From: Pachypanchax playfairii
Taxonomy: Eukaryota; Chordata; Actinopteri; Cyprinodontiformes; Aplocheilidae
Length of the DNA stretch: 64,000 bases
Assembly (NCBI GenBank): GCA_006937955.1
Contig: SSNP01000006.1
Location: forward strand, 682,001-746,000
Direction: 5' to 3'
Both the position numbers and the translations under genes were made by a program. How positions within the stretch are numbered: position 1 is the stretch's first letter; each line of letters opens with the position of its first letter. The notes beneath the pieces are model-generated. The model made no database searches. It was given only the letters and a program-made list of their open reading frames with translations, and was not told the origin of the DNA. Of the stretch, positions 61,810 to 64,000 are shown piece by piece.

Positions 61810-63394
61810 CTCTGGCTCTGTTTTGGATCTTGTATGGAAAGCGCTGAATGCAGCCTATTAAGCAGGAGTGGATGGATGCACGGATGGATGGCTGCACGGC
61901 GGGGATGAATGGAGAAGGAAAAAAGTGGCACCCTCGCTGCTTTATTTATTCTCTATGCACACGCTCCCATCCAAGATATTTGTGATGCAAATTCTGCCCA
62001 AGAATCCAAGCTATGCCTCGTGGGAAGTTCATTGTGTGTGTTTGTGGGCGTCAACTGAGTGGATATTTGTTTCTCTCGCTTTCTTTTCATCTCCTCCATC
62101 ATTTCAGATTGGACAAAAATGATTCCAAGCATCACACATTTGTAGTGTTTTCAGACATGTGGTGGAAATAAGCTGAAGTTCGAGATGTGCATTGGTTTCT
62201 GTTCTCCTGCAGTAAGACAAATGTGTGGAGCATTCCTGCCAGTCAGCTTCATCAGGCTGGATATACTCAACCATGTGAGTGTGTGTGACGTGCTGTACGA
62301 GTGCACATGTTGCCAAGCATTGAGGCGTTCACTCCACAAGCAGTTTGATTTATGTTGTTCTGGATTCTGAGTGGCAGTTGGCAGAGAAATAAAGTCACAT
62401 TAATCCTAATTTAATCCAAAATAAATCAGAACGGTAACAAAATGCCTCAATGAGTCAGAGGAGACTTCAGCAGCGTTTTCACCGACAGATGAGTTTATTT
62501 TAGATCACATTGACTTTCAGTTACTTTAAGAAGAGTAAACAGTTTGAAAGTATCAGAACTGTTAGACTTTAGCTGACGTTCCTGTCTGATTTATTGATGA
62601 TGTATTAAAGTAGACATTTATACCCTTTTTGCATGTCAAAGCTGTAAACAATTAGCTAAAATCTGTCATTAGAACATTGCTAATATAATTCAGATTTCTT
62701 CATTAATACATATTTTAACTAAGACACGTCTTTTTGTTAAAATTAGTTAGTTTTTACATTGTTTCATACTCAACTCTTCCACTCTTGTTGCATTTTGATG
62801 AACCTCTTCTCATGCAAGCTGAATCTTGACGACTCGCTCACGTCTGTCACTGTGCACGGCTGCAGTCAGACAGAAAGTGAGTGTGTTTAGGAGAAAATGA
62901 TAAAGGAGTAGAAAATAGTTTTTGTGTTACACAAAGGAAAATATTATGAAAACTTCTAGGAAGACTGCCAGGAAATTCCAAGTAAATTATTATAAAGTTG
63001 GCTTTATTTCTGGGTCTTTTTGAAGGTGATGGGTCTGCCAGGAGAGTCTGAGAAGTTTCTAAATCCACTGACCAAATGACAAAGCAGAAGAATTTATAAA
63101 AAAACAAAACCCTGATTTACTCATCTAAAACATTTGGTGATTGAAATTTTCAAGCTGTTCTGTAGAATTTGCACCTGTTTGTTGGGTAATTTGTTTATGT
63201 GACTGTTTTGTTTCTGACAGCAAAATTTCCCGTTAAGGAACAAGTCTAACTTCCTCCAAAGCCGAACTCAGAGAGACTTTTATAGACGTGATTTGATCTG
63301 CTGGTTGACTGTTTCTGTCCTCGGCATCTTCTACCTCAAACAACTAGATCAAACACTTTAACCACCCCGGCTCTTGAGTTTTTGTGACAAATGC

Positions 63395-63433
63395 TGCGTG
63401 CGTGCATGCATGAGCATGCGTGTGTGTGTGTGT
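63395..63433. repeat. Alternating purine-pyrimidine tract and TG microsatellite
   Basis: GCGTGCGTGCATGCATGAG leads into a TG repeat at 63419-63433. Alternating purines and pyrimidines of this kind can adopt Z-DNA under torsional stress. Otherwise it is ordinary low-complexity DNA. Confidence 0.75.
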
Positions 63434-64000
63434 TTGGGTGACATTTGAAGATGAGCTCTCCTGTGGAATGGCTGGGGGAGAATGGAGACGAGACGAGAAC
63501 CCACTGAATGCCAGAATCATATTACAGATCCTTCGTCGGCTGCAGCTCACGCAGCCACGAAGCTGGCCGTGAGGCTTTGTAGAAGAGAATGAGAATTTAT
63601 TACAAGCTAATTAAACACTTTTTGATACTATCAGTCCAGACGTGGAGGCCTTTATTTGACAGCATGAGAGATGGGCTTGTGGATGGGGGTGAGGGAATTC
63701 AATCTTGCTCTAAATTAGTCAACATTGCTATCATAGGTTGGTATCTGCCAGGCTCGACGTGTGTCAGGCTGTGGTTGAGCGTTTTCTGAGGAGCTGATGT
63801 AGACTCAGTTGCATTTGTGTCTTCGAAGCTTGTAGGAGTTCAGAATAAAATGTGGCAGTTTGCACAAAAGAATAATAATTGCGGTTCAGCGGGGCTGACA
63901 TTCAGGTGTGGGCTGTTATTTGCTTCCTCCTTTTGAAGCTGGACGGTCTCGATGGGCCGTTAGGGAAGCCTTACAAATGTCTGTGTGGCGCGTGGGGGTG

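Larger units (their letters stand above)
60886..64000 (+). other. Start of intron 1 of the partial plus-strand gene
   Basis: The intron begins at GTGAGT, 60886, and continues past the window edge. No second exon was recognised. It holds two CA/TG microsatellites, a GGATGG-type repeat patch near 61868-61906 and CpG-rich DNA up to about 61260, which extends the promoter island. Confidence 0.65.

Noticed and set aside
1..64000. tRNA, rRNA, CRISPR, integrated virus or bacterial-type operon
   Set aside because: I looked for tRNA B-box-like strings, direct-repeat arrays, long LTRs and viral-type reading frames and saw none that could be supported.

Overview
The window is vertebrate nuclear DNA, almost certainly from a teleost fish. 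It is AT-rich and gene-poor, with short exons separated by large introns with GT/AG junctions, CA/TG microsatellites, and interspersed repeats typical of fish genomes. There is no prokaryotic-style coding, no tRNA or rRNA gene and no CRISPR array. Most long open frames are chance frames in introns or intergenic DNA.

Three genes can be supported. (1) klf7, a Krüppel-like zinc-finger transcription factor, lies on the plus strand with four coding exons at 3628-3729, 25645-26272, 32850-32973 and 36438-36489. They join in frame to 301 residues, and a long 3' UTR may run to a poly(A) signal near 41719. (2) ramp1, the receptor activity-modifying protein that converts the calcitonin-receptor-like receptor into a CGRP receptor, lies on the minus strand with three coding exons at 59021-58982, 57732-57594 and 54182-53927. 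They join in frame to 144 residues. (3) A plus-strand first coding exon at 60822-60885 encodes a signal peptide and opens into an intron that leaves the window. Its identity is unproven; a neuropilin-2-like gene is one candidate. klf7 and ramp1 are convergent. ramp1 and the third gene are divergent, with 1.8 kb between their start codons.

Layout: 1-3200 upstream intergenic; about 3200-3480 probable klf7 promoter; 3730-25644 klf7 intron 1, holding a 1.15-kb Kolobok-like element (18990-20138) that carries a decayed THAP-domain exon; 26273-32849 intron 2, with a cluster of three RFX X-box motifs; 32974-36437 intron 3; 36490 to about 41740 the probable 3' UTR, containing a 442-bp inverted-repeat MITE; 41745-53550 intergenic DNA with several stretches that look like conserved regulatory elements; 53927-59021 ramp1; 59022-60821 the shared promoter interval; 60886-64000 intron of the third gene.

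I found no new multi-gene system. The most useful unusual items are the THAP/Kolobok remnant, the X-box cluster in klf7, the MITE inside the probable klf7 3' UTR, a glycosylation sequon in ramp1, and several homeodomain-motif-rich non-coding blocks. The genes are not an operon and need not act together. klf7 acts in the nucleus, while ramp1 and probably the third gene act in the secretory pathway or at the cell surface.
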